NCBI RefSeq assembly: GCF_039822265.1
Contig: NZ_JBAJEX010000011.1
Location: 1 to 64,000 of the forward strand
Reading direction: 5' to 3'
Length of the DNA stretch: 64,000 nucleotides
Source of the DNA: Thiobacter sp. AK1
GTDB taxonomy: Bacteria; Pseudomonadota; Gammaproteobacteria; Burkholderiales; Thiobacteraceae
In this document: piece by piece, positions 43,941-55,370 of the stretch
How the letters are laid out: every line of letters begins with the position of its first letter
How positions within the stretch are numbered: position 1 is the stretch's first letter
Program-made: the position numbers and the translations under genes
The notes under the pieces: generated by a model
Seen by the model: the letters and a program-made list of their open reading frames with translations, nothing else
The model's database searches: none
What the model was told of the DNA's origin: nothing

Positions 43941-44985
43941 GCGTGTCGTGGTGGGCATGTCGGGGGGCGTGGATTCCTCCGTCGCGGCCTGGCTCCTCAA
44001 GCGGCAAGGCTACGAGGTAGTGGGGCTGTTCATGCGCAACTGGGAAGACGACGAGGAATGCCCAGCGCGCCAGGATTTCCTTGACGTGCTGGCCGTGGCC
44101 GAAGTCATCGGCATCGAAGTCGAGGCGGTAAATTTCGCGCGCGAGTACAAGGAACGGGTGTTCAATTATTTCCTGCGCGAATATCAGGCGGGACGCACGC
44201 CCAACCCAGACGTGCTGTGCAACTCGGAAATCAAGTTCAAGGCCTTTCTGGAACATGCCCTGAGTCTGGGCGCAGATCGCATCGCCACGGGCCACTACGC
44301 GCTGGTGCGGGAACGCAACGGCGTCCATGAGCTGGTCAAGGCGCGGGATAGTGGCAAGGACCAGACCTATTTCCTCTATCGCCTGAATCAGGCGCAGCTC
44401 GCGCGCACGCTGTTTCCCCTCGGGGGGCTGCTCAAAAGCGAAGTGCGCGCCATCGCTCGAGAGGCGGGGCTGCCGACCCATGCCAAGAAAGACAGCACCG
44501 GCATCTGCTTCATCGGCGAGCGGGATTTCCGCGAGTTCCTATCACGCTATCTGCCCAGGCAGCCAGGTGATATGGAAACGCCGGATGGCCGCTACGTAGG
44601 CCGCCACGACGGGCTCATGTACTACACCATCGGCCAGCGTCAGGGCCTGGGTATTGGAGGGCCTGGCGCGCCGTGGTATGTGGCGGGCAAGGATCTCGCC
44701 CGCAATGTGCTGATCGTGGTCCAAGGCCACGATCATCCCCTGCTCTTCAAGGATCGCCTCGAAGCCGGGGATCTGTCATGGATCGCTGGCACCCCGCCCG
44801 ATCCAAGGCGACGGTACGCAGCCAAGACTCGCTACCGTCAGACCGACGCCGCCTGTCACATCGAGCGCCTGGCGGACAATCACATGGCGCTTCGCTTCGA
44901 CATGCCCCAATGGGCGGTGACACCCGGGCAGTCGGTGGTGCTGTACGAAGACGATGTCTGCCTGGGAGGTGGCATCATCCAGTGA
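43933..44985 (+). CDS. mnmA: tRNA 2-thiouridylase MnmA
   Basis: 350 residues from the ATG at 43933. PP-loop [16 protein letters not shown]; catalytic Cys in [16 protein letters not shown] and second Cys in [16 protein letters not shown]; tRNA-recognition and beta-barrel C-terminus with [17 protein letters not shown]. It thiolates U34 of tRNA for Lys, Glu and Gln in the cytoplasm. Confidence 0.97.
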   Translation: MAERVVVGMSGGVDSSVAAWLLKRQGYEVVGLFMRNWEDDEECPARQDFLDVLAVAEVIGIEVEAVNFAREYKERVFNYFLREYQAGRTPNPDVLCNSEIKFKAFLEHALSLGADRIATGHYALVRERNGVHELVKARDSGKDQTYFLYRLNQAQLARTLFPLGGLLKSEVRAIAREAGLPTHAKKDSTGICFIGERDFREFLSRYLPRQPGDMETPDGRYVGRHDGLMYYTIGQRQGLGIGGPGAPWYVAGKDLARNVLIVVQGHDHPLLFKDRLEAGDLSWIAGTPPDPRRRYAAKTRYRQTDAACHIERLADNHMALRFDMPQWAVTPGQSVVLYEDDVCLGGGIIQ

Positions 44986-44992
44986 GTCGGCC

Positions 44993-45280
44993 ATGGCGCT
45001 GAACCCGGAGCCCGAGTGCTGGAATTGCCGCCACTTCCGCGCCCAACCCCAACACAAGGTCTGTGCGCTGCACCAGGTGGTGCTGCCCATGGAACGCGGG
45101 CCGCATCTGATATGCACCCGCTGGCAGCATCAGGCGGATGCGCGAGGTGCGGTGGTGTGGTGGCACCGCCGCTACCTGCGCTACGACAGTCTGCTCTACC
45201 GCTATTCTCCCTTCGGCGTGGAGAGGCCGCGGCCAGTCGTACCCTTGCGCGCCCTGCCGGTGGCTAACGACGTGCGCTGA
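44993..45280 (+). CDS. Small Cys-rich hypothetical protein
   Basis: 95 residues from the ATG at 44993. Four cysteines (CWNCRHF, VCALH, ICTRW) could bind zinc or an Fe-S cluster. The rest is basic and aromatic (WWHRRYLRYDSLLYRY). It follows mnmA by 7 bp and overlaps the convergent methyltransferase gene by 17 bp. Family unknown. Confidence 0.65.
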   Translation: MALNPEPECWNCRHFRAQPQHKVCALHQVVLPMERGPHLICTRWQHQADARGAVVWWHRRYLRYDSLLYRYSPFGVERPRPVVPLRALPVANDVR

Positions 45281-45776
45281 GGCGCTGTATCATCGCTGGG
45301 CGCGGGATGGCCGTGTAACCCTGGGCAAAGGCCAGCACGGACAAAGCGGGAAAGGCTTGCATGAGCTCATTGCGCCCAAGCAGGAAGGCCGGATTGCTGG
45401 GACGCCCGAAGGCCTCGTTGCCCACCATAAAGGTTTCATAGATGAGGAGCCCGCCGGGCGCGAGCGCCGCCTCGATCAGGGGAAAGAGCGGCCGGTGAAG
45501 ATAACGGCTGACGACGATGGCATCGAAGCTGCGCTCAGCATAGGGCCATGGTGCCTGCTCCAGATCCGCGCAGCGCGGCGTGATCCCAGGCACCTGCGCC
45601 AAGGGCGCCAGCGCGCTGGCATCGCGATCCACCGCCTCCACGGCGAAACCTTGGGCCGCCAACCAGCGCGCATGGCGCCCGCTACCGGCGGCGAGATCCA
45701 ACACGCGCGCCTGCCGCGGCAGACCCCGTGCCCAGCGCATCACCCACGGCGAAGGTGCTTCCGCTGCCATACTCAT
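45264..45776 (-). CDS. SAM-dependent methyltransferase
   Basis: 170 residues from the ATG at 45776. Class I motif I VLDLAAGSGRHARWLAAQGF, then VEAVDRDASAL (motif II) and FDAIVVSRYLHRP. Substrate unknown; it is TehB-like in size. The ATG overlaps the stop of the GGDEF-remnant gene by 4 bases. Confidence 0.88.
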   Translation of the reverse strand: MSMAAEAPSPWVMRWARGLPRQARVLDLAAGSGRHARWLAAQGFAVEAVDRDASALAPLAQVPGITPRCADLEQAPWPYAERSFDAIVVSRYLHRPLFPLIEAALAPGGLLIYETFMVGNEAFGRPSNPAFLLGRNELMQAFPALSVLAFAQGYTAIPRPAMIQRLSARR

Positions 45777-46480
45777 GGCGTTGCCATGCCGGCCACACGC
45801 CGCCTTGCCTTGGCCTGATAGCAAGCGCGGTCGGCCCGATGCACGAGCTCGCTGGCGGTGAGGGTCGGGTCGATGGCCACCACTCCCGCACTCATGCCCA
45901 CACGCAGCAGGTGTTCACCCCACGGCAGATAGCGCCGGTTGGCATCGGCCAGCAAGCGCTGGGTTTTTGCGCGCTCGATCTCGAGCATGCCATCGAGCGT
46001 GTCCGTCAGGCGCGCCTCCAGGGGGCGAATGTGCCGGCGGATGAGGTAGGCGGCCTCCTGCGGGCGCTCTGCCATCATGGCATCGAGCGCTTGCTCATGC
46101 AGTTTCTCGTCCTCGGCAATGAGCGCGCGCGCCTGTTCCCAAGCTTGGCGCTGGTCCCGACCGGGCGCCAGACCGAGCAAGGTCTCGCCCGCCTGGATGA
46201 AGGTGAGTGCCATGCGGCTGTAGCGCAGCCGTTCCTCATCCCGCTCGAAGTGATCGCGCAGGAAAAACATGCCCTGCAGACTGGCAAGACGGTCACGCGC
46301 CACCATGCGCATGGTGTACACGGCCTCGGCGCAGCGGAAGGTGCGATTGGCCAGTTCGTCCATCTGGGCATTGACCTCGGCCAGGCGGGTCAAGCCCAGG
46401 CCCAGCATGACGAGCGTGAAAACGGCAACACCGGCAAAGCCGGCAAGGATGATCTGCCTGCTCGACAGATGGGCTGACAT
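45773..46480 (-). CDS. Sensor protein with a truncated GGDEF domain
   Basis: 235 residues from the ATG at 46480. A membrane helix (ILAGFAGVAVFTLVMLGLGL) leads to a four-helix-bundle sensor domain (about 40-180). The C-terminal 45 residues match only the end of a GGDEF domain: LLRVGMSAGVVAIDPTLTAS, then ELVHRADRACYQAKARRR. The first two thirds, including the GG(D/E)EF active site, are missing. This looks like an in-frame internal deletion, probably without cyclase activity. Confidence 0.82.
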   Translation of the reverse strand: MSAHLSSRQIILAGFAGVAVFTLVMLGLGLTRLAEVNAQMDELANRTFRCAEAVYTMRMVARDRLASLQGMFFLRDHFERDEERLRYSRMALTFIQAGETLLGLAPGRDQRQAWEQARALIAEDEKLHEQALDAMMAERPQEAAYLIRRHIRPLEARLTDTLDGMLEIERAKTQRLLADANRRYLPWGEHLLRVGMSAGVVAIDPTLTASELVHRADRACYQAKARRRVAGMATP

Positions 46481-46485
46481 GCAGG

Positions 46486-47097
46486 TCAAGCCACGGGCAC
46501 CGTCACCTGGAAGGGCTCCATGGCGAACAGTTTTTCCGCGAGCCTAGCGAGGTTGAGATGGGCCTCGCGCCAGCGGATCTCCGGGAAGCGGAAATCCAGA
46601 TAGCCAAGGCAGCAGCCGACGGCAATGTCGGCAAGGTTCATGGTTTCGCCGGTGCAGAATTTCTTCTCACCCAGTTCCTCGGACATGGTCTTTAGGCCGC
46701 GGAACACCTTCTGCTCCTGCCGCACGATCCAGTCATGGCTCTGGCATTCCGGTGCGCGCCGGGTGCGCTCGAGGTAAATGAGCGCAGCGGCATCGGCAAT
46801 GCCGTCCGCAAGCGCCTCCCACTTCTTGACCGCGATGCGTTGTCGGTTGCCCTCCGGAATCAGGCGCGAGACCGGTGTCACCGTATCCAGGTACTCAGCG
46901 ATGACGCGCGAGTCGTAGAGAGCCGTGCCATCGTCCATCACCAGGACCGGCACCTTGCCCAGTGGGTTGGCATCCGGCACCTTGGTATCCGGTGTCCACG
47001 GCACATCGACTACGAACTCGAGTTCGATGTGTTTTTCCATGGCCACGATGCGTACCTTGCGCACGAAGGGGCTGGTGAGAGAGCCGATCAGTTTCAT
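46486..47097 (-). CDS. Glutathione S-transferase
   Basis: 203 residues from the ATG at 47097. Thioredoxin-like N-domain (MKLIGSLTSPFVRKVRIVAM, NPLGKVPVLVMDDG, YDSRVIAEYLD) and a helical C-domain with MNLADIAVGCCLGYLDFRF. Typical soluble bacterial GST with unknown substrate. It lies downstream of acnB beyond an inverted repeat. Confidence 0.92.
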   Translation of the reverse strand: MKLIGSLTSPFVRKVRIVAMEKHIELEFVVDVPWTPDTKVPDANPLGKVPVLVMDDGTALYDSRVIAEYLDTVTPVSRLIPEGNRQRIAVKKWEALADGIADAAALIYLERTRRAPECQSHDWIVRQEQKVFRGLKTMSEELGEKKFCTGETMNLADIAVGCCLGYLDFRFPEIRWREAHLNLARLAEKLFAMEPFQVTVPVA

Positions 47098-47129
47098 AGT
47101 CTGTCCATCGAAATCAGGGGAAACGCAAA

Positions 47130-47188
47130 AACGCAAAGGACGCAAAGCAGATCATCAACACCTTTGCGATCTTTGCGGCCTTTGCGTT
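47130..47188. repeat. CGCAAAG-type inverted repeat after acnB
   Basis: An 18-bp arm (47130-47147) pairs with 47171-47188 at 17 of 18 bases. The unit CGCAAAG recurs in both arms, and an extra CTTTGCG is in the loop. It lies 9 bp after the acnB stop; a transcription terminator or dispersed repeat. Confidence 0.65.
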
Positions 47189-47196
47189 GGAAACGT

Positions 47197-49758
47197 CTAT
47201 GCCTGCACCAACGGGATGACCTTCCCTGGTCTCAGGTATTGCTCCATCTGGTGGAAATTCAGGTAACGGTAGATGTTCTCCGCCAGCGGCGCGATTTTCT
47301 GCTGCACCACCGCCAAATATTCCTCCACGCTGGGAATGCGTCCCAGCCGCGCGCACACCGCAGCCAATTCAGCCGAACCCAAATAGACGCGCGCGCCCTT
47401 GCCCATGCGATTGTCGAAGTTGCGGGTACTGGTGGAGAACACGGTGGCATTGTCCGCCACCCGTGCCTGGTTGCCCATGCACAGAGAGCAGCCAGGCATT
47501 TCGGTACGCGCGCCGACGCGGCCAAAGATCGCGTATACACCCTCTTCCCGCAGCTGCGCCTCGTCCATGCGCGTGGGCGGCGCGATCCACAGGCGGGGAG
47601 GAATGAGGCCCGCATCCTCTAGCACACGACCGGCAGCGCGGTAGTGGCCGATGTTGGTCATGCAACTCCCAATAAAGACCTCGTCGATCTTGTCGCCCGC
47701 CACGGCAGAGAGGGGTTTGATGTCGTCCGGATCGTTGGGACAGGCCACCAGGGGCTCCTTGATCTCGTCAAGGTCGATCTCCAGCACGTAGGCATACTCG
47801 GCATCGGCATCAGGCTCGAGCAGCTCCGGTTTGTCGAGCCAGGCACGCATGGCATCGATACGCCGCTGCAAGGTGCGTGCGTCCTGGTAACCCCGCTCGA
47901 TGAGATGCTCCAGCAACACGATGTTGGAGTTGAGGAACTCGATCACGGGTTCTTTGTTGAGGCGCACCGTGCAGCCATTGGCGGAACGCTCGGCGGAAGC
48001 ATCAGCGAATTCGAAGGCCTGCTCCACCTTGAGGTCCGGCAGTCCCTCGATTTCCAGGATACGGCCATTGAACACATTCTTCTTGCCCTGCTTGCCCACG
48101 GTGAGCACGCCCTGCTGAATGGCGGCATAGGGAATGGCATTCACCAGATCGCGCAGGGTGATGCCCGGTTGCATCGTTCCCTTGAAACGCACTAGGACCG
48201 ATTCGGGCATGTCCAGCGGCATCACCCCCATGGCAGCGGCGAAGGCCACCAGGCCGGAGCCCGCGGGGAAACTGATGCCGATGGGGAAGCGGGTATGGGA
48301 ATCCCCACCAGTACCCACCGTATCCGGCAGTAGCATCCGATTGAGCCAAGAGTGGATGACGCCATCCCCCGGTTTCAGGGAAACGCCGCCACGCGAGGAA
48401 ATGAATTCCGGCAACTCGTGCTGCAACTTGATGTCCACCGGCTTGGGATAGGCCGCGGTATGGCAAAAGCTTTGCATCACCAGATCGGCGGAGAAGCCCA
48501 GGCAGGCAAGCTCCTTGAGCTCGTCGCGGGTCATGGCGCCAGTGGTGTCCTGGGAGCCGACGGTAGTCATCTTCGGTTCGCAGTAGGTGCCGGGGCGGAT
48601 ACCCGCCACGCCACAAGCGCGGCCTACGATCTTCTGCGCGAGGGTAAAGCCCTTCCCCGTGTCCTTCGGTGCCATCGGTTTGATGAACACATCGGAGGGT
48701 CTAAGCCCCAGTGCCTCGCGTGCCTTGTTGGTCAGGCCCCGGCCGATGATGAGCGGGATGCGCCCAGCAGCGCGGATCTCATCGGGTAGGGTAAGCGGTT
48801 CCAGACGGAAGCTCGCGATGACCTGCCCGGCCTCGTCCGTGATCTCCCCCCGGTAAGGATGGATGGTGATCACCTGCCCCATCGCCATGCGGCTGACATC
48901 GCACTGGATGGGCAGGGCCCCAGAATCCTCGGCGGTGTTGAAGAAAATGGGCGCGATCTTGCCGCCCAGCACGATGCCACCGGTGCGCTTGTTGGGCAGA
49001 TGGGGAATGTCCTGCCCCATGTGCCACTGCACAGAGTTGATCGCCGACTTGCGCGAGGAGCCGGTGCCCACCACGTCTCCCACGAAAGCAAGGGGCAGCC
49101 CCTTCTTCTTGAGCTCAGCGATCACCGCCAGCGCATCCGGCATCTTGTTGATGAGCATCGCCTTGGCGTGCTGGGGAATGTCCGGACGCGACCACGCCTC
49201 CTGGGCGGGAGAAAGATCGTCAGTATTGGTTTCCCCCGGCACCTTGAACACCACACAAGGGATGGACTCGGGCAATGGCGCGCGGCCGGTGAACCACTCC
49301 GCCTCGGCCCACGACTCCAGCAGCGCCCGCGCGTGGGGATTGCCTGCCTTGAACTTGTCCACCACGTCGTGGAAGGCATCGAACAGCAAAATGGTGTGGG
49401 ACAGGGCCTGCACCGCATCCGGCGCCAGGGTTGCGTCATCCATGAGCTCGATGAGCGGGGCCACGTTGTAGCCTCCCAACATGGTGCCCAGAATCTGCAC
49501 CGCATGCTGGCGGCAGATGAGTGGTGTGTGCGCCTTGCCCCGGGCCACGTCGGCGAGGAAAGCCGCCTTCACGTAAGCCGCCTGGTCCACGCCGGGCGGC
49601 ACGCGGTTTTCCAATAGATCGAGGAGAAAATCCTCTTCGCCGGTGGGGGGATGCTTGATCAGCTCCACCAGGGCGGCGACCTGTTCGGCGTTGAGGGGAA
49701 GCGGCGGCAGCCCCTGGGCCGCGCGCTCCGCGACGTGGGCACGATAGGCTTCGAGCAT
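47197..49758 (-). CDS. acnB: Aconitate hydratase B
   Basis: 853 residues from the ATG at 49758. Fe-S ligands near [15 protein letters not shown] and [15 protein letters not shown]. Substrate region [21 protein letters not shown]-terminal HEAT-like domain is typical of AcnB. It interconverts citrate and isocitrate in the TCA cycle; apo-enzyme can bind mRNA in other bacteria. Confidence 0.97.
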   Translation of the reverse strand: MLEAYRAHVAERAAQGLPPLPLNAEQVAALVELIKHPPTGEEDFLLDLLENRVPPGVDQAAYVKAAFLADVARGKAHTPLICRQHAVQILGTMLGGYNVAPLIELMDDATLAPDAVQALSHTILLFDAFHDVVDKFKAGNPHARALLESWAEAEWFTGRAPLPESIPCVVFKVPGETNTDDLSPAQEAWSRPDIPQHAKAMLINKMPDALAVIAELKKKGLPLAFVGDVVGTGSSRKSAINSVQWHMGQDIPHLPNKRTGGIVLGGKIAPIFFNTAEDSGALPIQCDVSRMAMGQVITIHPYRGEITDEAGQVIASFRLEPLTLPDEIRAAGRIPLIIGRGLTNKAREALGLRPSDVFIKPMAPKDTGKGFTLAQKIVGRACGVAGIRPGTYCEPKMTTVGSQDTTGAMTRDELKELACLGFSADLVMQSFCHTAAYPKPVDIKLQHELPEFISSRGGVSLKPGDGVIHSWLNRMLLPDTVGTGGDSHTRFPIGISFPAGSGLVAFAAAMGVMPLDMPESVLVRFKGTMQPGITLRDLVNAIPYAAIQQGVLTVGKQGKKNVFNGRILEIEGLPDLKVEQAFEFADASAERSANGCTVRLNKEPVIEFLNSNIVLLEHLIERGYQDARTLQRRIDAMRAWLDKPELLEPDADAEYAYVLEIDLDEIKEPLVACPNDPDDIKPLSAVAGDKIDEVFIGSCMTNIGHYRAAGRVLEDAGLIPPRLWIAPPTRMDEAQLREEGVYAIFGRVGARTEMPGCSLCMGNQARVADNATVFSTSTRNFDNRMGKGARVYLGSAELAAVCARLGRIPSVEEYLAVVQQKIAPLAENIYRYLNFHQMEQYLRPGKVIPLVQA

Positions 49759-49792
49759 GGGTATGGCTTTGTATGCTGACAAAATGCGCTGG

Positions 49793-49798
49793 ATTATA
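49793..49798 (-). promoter_or_regulatory. Extended -10 of the acnB promoter
   Basis: On the minus strand TGCTATAAT gives a perfect TATAAT with an upstream TGN. No good -35 is seen. It is 34-40 bp before the ATG, so the leader is short and has no clear Shine-Dalgarno. Confidence 0.55.
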
Positions 49799-49938
49799 GC
49801 ATCGCGCTCCAATGGTCCGCTTGTGTCACGCCAACTTGCGCCGCGCGCGAAAGCTCAAGATCGCGTGCATGGCGTTACGCGCACGTTGCGAAAAACGCCC
49901 GATGCCATCCAGCCCCGCCAGCAGGATCCAGGAGAAGT

Positions 49939-50520
49939 TCACCCCAGCACCGCAGCGACCCGCTCCCGCAAAAGGGGCAGCACATGCGCCGCGAACCAGG
50001 GATTTTGCTTGAGCCAGAGTTGGTTGCGCGGACTGGGATGGGGCAACGGGAAATAGGCCGGCAAATACTCGTGACAGGCTGCTACCGTCTCACGCAGCGT
50101 CGCCTTGCGCCGCGCGCCGAGATAATAGGCCTGGGCATACTGTCCCACCAGCAACGTGAGCCGGATGTGCGGCATGAAGGCAAGCAGGCGCGGATGCCAC
50201 AGGGGCGCACATTCTGGTCGTGGCGGCGCATCCCCGCGCGGCCCGCTGCCGGGATAGCACAAACCCGCCGGCACGATGGCGATGTGGCGGCTATCATAAA
50301 AGCGCTCGCGGTCCATACCCAGCCACGCGCGCAGCCGATCGCCGGAAGGATCATTCCATGGAATGCCACTCTCATGCACCCGCCGCCCCGGCGCCTGGCC
50401 CACGATCAACAACCGCGCCGTCTGCGACACCCGCAACACCGGCTTCGGACCCAGCGGCAGAGCGCGCTCACACACGCGGCAGGCACGGATTTCGGCGAGG
50501 AGTCGGTCGAGCGGGCACAT
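49939..50520 (-). CDS. Uracil-DNA glycosylase superfamily protein
   Basis: 193 residues from the ATG at 50520. An N-terminal Cys pair (IRACRVCERAL) and LIVGQAPGRRVHESGIPWND recall UDG families with an Fe-S cluster. The C-terminal HPSPRN motif is present. It removes damaged bases or binds DNA; the exact subfamily is uncertain. Confidence 0.82.
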   Translation of the reverse strand: MCPLDRLLAEIRACRVCERALPLGPKPVLRVSQTARLLIVGQAPGRRVHESGIPWNDPSGDRLRAWLGMDRERFYDSRHIAIVPAGLCYPGSGPRGDAPPRPECAPLWHPRLLAFMPHIRLTLLVGQYAQAYYLGARRKATLRETVAACHEYLPAYFPLPHPSPRNQLWLKQNPWFAAHVLPLLRERVAAVLG

Positions 50521-50698
50521 GGCCCATTGTAGCCCGTGACGGCCACGGGAGAGCGCGCCAACCCCTCGACCGCCCGCTCTCCTCGCACCTTGAGACCTCC
50601 TCGGGAACACACCGCCGAACACCTTCTCCAACGTCGGCTAGGCGCGGATTCCCGCGCGCAAGCAGCACTGCCGCATCATGGTTCCAATGGAGGACTTC

Positions 50699-51208
50699 AT
50701 GTTCAGGACATTTTTGTTGGCAACGGCGTGGTGGATCGCCGCCACTGCCGCGGCCGATGATCATCCGGCGGTGGCGCGCCTACTCGCGTCAGACCAGCCA
50801 CCACCAGGGGTGGTGTTCGAGATCGTCACGGGCGATCCGCAGGCGCTCGTCTGGGTCGTGCCGCAGGTGAGCGACTACGCGCGCCGACTGCGGGCACGTT
50901 TCCCAGAACTCGCCCTGGCCGTGGTAAGCCATGGGCAGGAGATGTTCGCCCTCGCGGCCGAAGCGCAGGCTTTAGCGCCCACCGTGCACGCAGGTATCAC
51001 GCACCTGGTTCGGGAGGAGGGTATCCCGGTGCACGTGTGCGAGACCTATGCAGGTTGGCGTGGCGTGGGAGCGGAAGCGTTTCCCGACTATGTGACCGTG
51101 TCGGCCGCAGGTCCGGCGCAAGTGGCCGATTACCTGGCGTTGGGCTACGTGCGGGTGCAGATCACCGGCAAGAGTGCCCAGACGCCCGAACCCAATCGGG
51201 TAGAATAA
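50699..51208 (+). CDS. Secreted DsrE/F-like protein
   Basis: 169 residues from the ATG at 50699 (GGAGGA upstream). Signal peptide FLLATAWWIAATAAADD. The mature domain looks like a DsrE/DsrF fold (PELALAVVSHGQEMFALAAE, then PVHVCETY with one Cys). DsrE proteins handle sulfur relay or unknown thiols. It lies 75 bp upstream of purB. Confidence 0.7.
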   Translation: MFRTFLLATAWWIAATAAADDHPAVARLLASDQPPPGVVFEIVTGDPQALVWVVPQVSDYARRLRARFPELALAVVSHGQEMFALAAEAQALAPTVHAGITHLVREEGIPVHVCETYAGWRGVGAEAFPDYVTVSAAGPAQVADYLALGYVRVQITGKSAQTPEPNRVE

Positions 51209-51277
51209 GAGTTTTTGCGTCGGCGCCCCGACTGGTGCCAGGCGTCGTTTGCCCATTGCTGATACACCCCTCGATAG

Positions 51278-52654
<1,377 letters not shown>

Positions 52655-52711
52655 TGGTTGAAACTCACCCGGGCCGACACCACATAGCAAGGATCGACTG
52701 GGGAGAACATC

Positions 52712-53566
52712 ATGGCAAGCCATTCTTTCGACGTCACCGCTACCAACTTCAAGCAGGTCGTGCTGGATGCGCCGAAGAACGTGCCCGTACTAGTGGATTT
52801 TTGGGCCACGTGGTGCGGGCCGTGCCGCGTGCTCAAGCCCATTCTGGAAAAGCTCGCAGAGGAATACCAAGGCCGCTTCATCCTGGCCAAGGTGGAGACC
52901 GATGCCAACCCGGAGCTCGCCGCCCAGTTCGGCATACGCGGCGTGCCCACGGTGAAAGCCTTCTTGAACGGCGAAATGGTCGATGAGTTTTCAGGGGCGC
53001 TGCCCGAGTCCCAGGTGCGTGCCTTCATCGATGCCCTGATTCCCTCGCCGGGCGAGGCACTGCGCCAGCGGGCGCAGGAGGTCTATGCCAGCGGCGATGC
53101 GGCGCAAGCGCTCAAGCTTCTGGGAGAGGCCTCCAAGCTCGACCCCCACAACGAAAAGATCCGCATCGACACCGCCGCCATCATGGTGGACCTGGGCGAG
53201 ATGGCGGAAGCCAAGCGCCTGCTTTCCAGCCTGTCCCCCCAGACGGCGCTTCAGCCGCGGGTGCAGGAGCTCCTCGCACGCATCGAGTTCGCCGAGAAGG
53301 CCAAGGATCTGCCGGACGAGGCAACCCTCGCGTCGCGCATCACGGCCAATGAGAACGATCTGGAAGCACGCTTGCAACTCGCCAATCTCTACATCGCCCA
53401 GGGGCGCTACGAACCCGCGCTGGAACAGCTGCTGGAAATCGTCCGTCGCGACCGCCACTTCCAGGATGACGTCGGTCGCAAGACCATGATCTCGGTTTTC
53501 AATCTTCTGGGGGGCGGAGAGCTGGTGTCCAAGTACCGGCGGCTATTGGCGAGCGCCCTCAACTGA
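52712..53566 (+). CDS. cnoX: Thioredoxin-TPR protein (CnoX/YbbN-like)
   Basis: 284 residues. N-terminal thioredoxin domain with active site ATWCGPCRVL and cis-Pro loop IRGVPTVKAF; C-terminal TPR-like helices (LRQRAQEVYASGDAAQALKL). E. coli CnoX carries a degenerate active site, whereas this one keeps WCGPC and should be redox active. It is a co-chaperone or holdase protecting proteins from oxidation. Confidence 0.92.
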   Translation: MASHSFDVTATNFKQVVLDAPKNVPVLVDFWATWCGPCRVLKPILEKLAEEYQGRFILAKVETDANPELAAQFGIRGVPTVKAFLNGEMVDEFSGALPESQVRAFIDALIPSPGEALRQRAQEVYASGDAAQALKLLGEASKLDPHNEKIRIDTAAIMVDLGEMAEAKRLLSSLSPQTALQPRVQELLARIEFAEKAKDLPDEATLASRITANENDLEARLQLANLYIAQGRYEPALEQLLEIVRRDRHFQDDVGRKTMISVFNLLGGGELVSKYRRLLASALN

Positions 53567-53620
53567 GCGGCAGGCGCGCCGCTATTACCTATACTGGGCT
53601 CGGTGCCTGGTGTGGGGGTG

Positions 53621-54385
53621 ATGATGGGCGATGCCGAAGTCAGGTTGCTGCGGCTAAAGGACTTGAGCCGCGTGCTGGATACCACCAGCGGGCTGCAGGA
53701 CAGCCTGCAACGAATGGCGATGATGGCGGCGCGCATTCTCAATGCGCAGCGCTGTTCCATCATGCTCCTGGACGAACACGAGGAACGGGACGTGCGCCTG
53801 CGTGTGTTCGCCAGTCACGGTGAACTGCCGGAAGCGGCCTTCCATGAGACCACACGCGCCGGGGAAGGCGTCGCCGGCCACGTCCTGGCGCGTGGCACAC
53901 CGCTTTTGGTGGAGGACATTGCCCGCTCCGAGTTCGTTAATGTGGCACGTCGTCTCACCGAAGGGGGACGCAGTCTGATCAGCGCGCCCATCGTCATCGA
54001 CGGACAGATCATTGGGGTGATCAACGTCAGCGACCCACAGGCTCCGCGCCCGTTCAATCTGGACGATCTCAACCTGCTGGAAGTGGTGGCCCTGTTCATC
54101 GGCAAATCCATCCAGGTCGTGCAGCTGCAGGGCGTGCTCAATTCCCGTTTCGCCCAGATGGCGCTGGTGCGGGAAGCAGAGGCCCAGGTGGGCAGCGCGG
54201 TGGCTGCGCTGGGCGCGAACCCCAATCAGCTCGCCAAAATGCTGGCCAAGTCCTTCTTCAAGGAAATGATTCGCGCGGGTTTCACCGCCAGCCAGATCAT
54301 CCATGCGGCATCCGAGATCATCACCCAGCTCAATGCGCATTTAGGGCGCCTTAAGCGCCTGCATAAGGAGCGCGGCCTGAAGTAG
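53621..54385 (+). CDS. GAF-domain protein
   Basis: 254 residues from the ATG at 53621. GAF core: ARILNAQRCSIMLLDEHEER, then GEGVAGHVLARGTPLLVEDI and GVINVSDPQAPRPFNLDDL. The helical C-terminus has no output domain. It is a stand-alone sensor of unknown ligand. GGTG upstream of the double ATG could be a ribosome site. Confidence 0.85.
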   Translation: MMGDAEVRLLRLKDLSRVLDTTSGLQDSLQRMAMMAARILNAQRCSIMLLDEHEERDVRLRVFASHGELPEAAFHETTRAGEGVAGHVLARGTPLLVEDIARSEFVNVARRLTEGGRSLISAPIVIDGQIIGVINVSDPQAPRPFNLDDLNLLEVVALFIGKSIQVVQLQGVLNSRFAQMALVREAEAQVGSAVAALGANPNQLAKMLAKSFFKEMIRAGFTASQIIHAASEIITQLNAHLGRLKRLHKERGLK

Positions 54386-54396
54386 CGCCCTCTGCT

Positions 54397-54888
54397 TCAG
54401 TGCAGGGTCGGCGGCGTGCCGTCGAAGGGGCGGCCCTGCGCGATTTCCTCAGGCGTGGCATCGCGGATCGCCACCACGTTCACCACGAAGTTCACGGTCT
54501 TGCCCGCCAAAGGATGGTTGGCATCGATGGTGAGCTTGCCATTTTCCATGCGGGTAACACGGAAGGTGAGGCTCTCCCCTTTTTCGTTCTCGAATTCCAC
54601 TTCGGCGCCGAGGCGACGGTATTCGGGTGGAACGTTCTCGATGTCGTCGGTGTAGGTCAGACGCGGATCGTGGGGGCCAAAGGCCTCCTCCGGTGTGAGT
54701 GTCACCTCGCGCCGGTCGCCGACGTGCGCGCCTGCCAGCGCCTCTTCCACCGCCTCGAACAGGCCGCTGTCGGCACCATGTACATAGCCGATGGGCAGAT
54801 CGGACTGTTCATAGACCTCGCCGCCATCGGTGAGGATGGAATAGGTGATGTACACCGCCTTGTTCTTGCTGACCACGGGTTCGGACAC
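54397..54888 (-). CDS. slyD: FKBP-type peptidyl-prolyl isomerase, SlyD-like
   Basis: 163 residues. FKBP strands (ITYSILTDGGEVYEQSDLPI) with an inserted IF chaperone flap and the signature IDANHPLAGKTVNFVVNVVA. The His/Cys-rich metal-binding tail of E. coli SlyD is absent. It is cytoplasmic and speeds proline isomerisation. Confidence 0.93.
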   Translation of the reverse strand: MSEPVVSKNKAVYITYSILTDGGEVYEQSDLPIGYVHGADSGLFEAVEEALAGAHVGDRREVTLTPEEAFGPHDPRLTYTDDIENVPPEYRRLGAEVEFENEKGESLTFRVTRMENGKLTIDANHPLAGKTVNFVVNVVAIRDATPEEIAQGRPFDGTPPTLH

Positions 54889-54917
54889 GGAATTTCCTCG
54901 ATCGATACGGAAGCGTT

Positions 54918-55292
54918 AGCTATTGAGCGTTACGTAAGTCGTTGACAGGCTGCGTAAGTCAAACGTCATTCCCGCGAAAGCGGGAATCCAGGGCATTCCT
55001 CGCCATGTTCCTGGGTCCCCGCTTGCGCGGGGACGACACAAAGGTGTCACCTATTTACGTAATGCTCAATAGGCACATGAGACGGCTTGCGCGTGGGCCA
55101 CCTCGCCCAGCAGGAACCGCCGGCGGAAAGCGCCGCGCGATGCGCCCTGGCGCCACGCCGAGAAGGCTAGCGAGCATTGCGTAAATGCCTGACATCTCTG
55201 CGCCATCCCGCGAAACCGGTGAACCAGCAAATTGGTCACGCAATACGCTGGATTCCCGCTTTCCTGGGACTGACGTCACTTACGCAGCCTGC
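54918..55292. repeat. Nested palindromic repeat element
   Basis: Terminal arms CAGGCTGCGTAAGT (54946-54959) and its reverse complement (55278-55291). A second IR (54920-54937 with 55055-55072, 17 of 18). Inside are a dRS3-like palindrome (54968-54987), GTCCCCGC hairpin (55015-55034) and GACAC hairpin (55035-55048). No gene. Fills the 482-bp gap between slyD-like and the GH57 gene. Confidence 0.75.
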
Positions 55293-55370
55293 CACCCACT
55301 TTTGTCACTCTGGATAGTCTAACCGATCCCGCCAGGCCGATCCATGCGCGACCCGTCGCAAGGCTTCCCA

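Noticed and set aside
54918..55292. Insertion sequence
   Set aside because: Terminal inverted repeats are present but there is no transposase frame inside; treated as a palindromic repeat or MITE-like element.
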